Source: Chloroflexota bacterium
GTDB lineage: Bacteria > Chloroflexota > Dehalococcoidia > Bin125
Reading direction: 5' to 3'
Length of the DNA: 32,720 nucleotides
Assembly: GCA_003228175.2 (NCBI GenBank)
Contig: QGNQ01000026.1
Coordinates: 1 to 32,720 of the forward strand
The notes under the pieces were generated by a model, which ran no database searches, was not told where the DNA came from, and saw only the letters and a program-made list of their open reading frames with translations. The first letter of the stretch is position 1. Every line of letters starts with the position of its first letter. Shown here in pieces: positions 32,546 to 32,720 of this stretch. A program made the position numbers and the translations under genes.

Positions 32546-32720
32546 GGGGGGGGGGGGGGGCGGGCCCGTCCGCCGCGGTGGGGCAGGGGGGGGGGGGCTG
32601 GGTCCCGCGTTGCCCCGCCCCCACCCCCCAGAGCGTCGGGCCGGGGGGCGCGCCCTGGCGGGGGGGGGGGGGGGCCCCCCCCCCCCGCCGGGCGCCGGCC
32701 CCCCCAGCCCCCAACGGGGG
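32546..32720. other. Low-complexity G/C homopolymer window edge
   Basis: The last ~175 bases are runs of up to 20 G followed by runs of C, with short interspersed words. Nothing here reads as a gene. It mirrors the left edge and looks like a low-quality contig end that truncates the Rieske gene. Confidence 0.65.

Overview
The window is a strongly GC-rich bacterial chromosome fragment of about 32.7 kb, dense in protein genes. I see no rRNA, tRNA, CRISPR array, phage gene or transposase. The gene mix is several short-chain dehydrogenases (SDRs), two enolase-superfamily sugar-acid enzymes, a phytanoyl-CoA dioxygenase, an aldo/keto reductase, a NIPSNAP protein, paired ThDP enzymes, and a SipW/TasA-type surface module. 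This recalls free-living heterotrophic Chloroflexota such as Dehalococcoidia/SAR202-like lineages. That assignment is an inference from gene content only. Both ends of the window (about 1-75 and 32546-32720) dissolve into G/C homopolymer runs and look like poor contig termini, so the first and last genes are unreliable or partial.

Layout. 548-4372 (minus): acyl-CoA synthetase, DUF2332 protein and GH88/GH105-like hydrolase, tightly packed. 4497-5558 (plus): extended SDR. 5568-10370: a cell-surface/biofilm-matrix module. It holds a large secreted adhesin-like protein, a membrane protein with a C-terminal anchor and a 15-bp tandem repeat, two TasA/camelysin-like fibre proteins, and a SipW-type (Ser-His) signal peptidase. 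One TasA-like gene is preceded by a well-formed cyclic-di-GMP-I (GEMM-I) riboswitch, and a separate nested hairpin lies between two divergent genes. 10431-12173 (minus): crotonase and SDR. 12384-13781 (plus): double-cupin plus discoidin lipoprotein. 13854-14834 (minus): ketopantoate-reductase family. 14985-17981 (plus): FAD/Fe-S oxidoreductase. 18000-21531: two divergent ThDP enzymes of identical length. 21719-25558: an operon of enolase-superfamily enzyme, aldo/keto reductase and NIPSNAP protein, divergent from a second enolase-superfamily enzyme. 25578-32545 (minus): a Rieske protein and an arsenite-oxidase-like molybdopterin subunit (AioBA-like), then a carboxymuconolactone-decarboxylase-like protein, a 572-residue protein of unknown family, a PhyH dioxygenase and an unusual SDR.

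Two systems stand out. First, the matrix module appears to couple the second messenger c-di-GMP to synthesis of a TasA-like fibre protein, with its own SipW peptidase and a paralogous fibre gene alongside. Second, the AioBA-like redox pair keeps the 3Fe-4S ligands and two of the arsenite-binding residues but lacks the active-site Glu. Its Rieske subunit has Tyr where the first cluster Cys should be. It may therefore act on a different substrate, or part of this may be sequence error.
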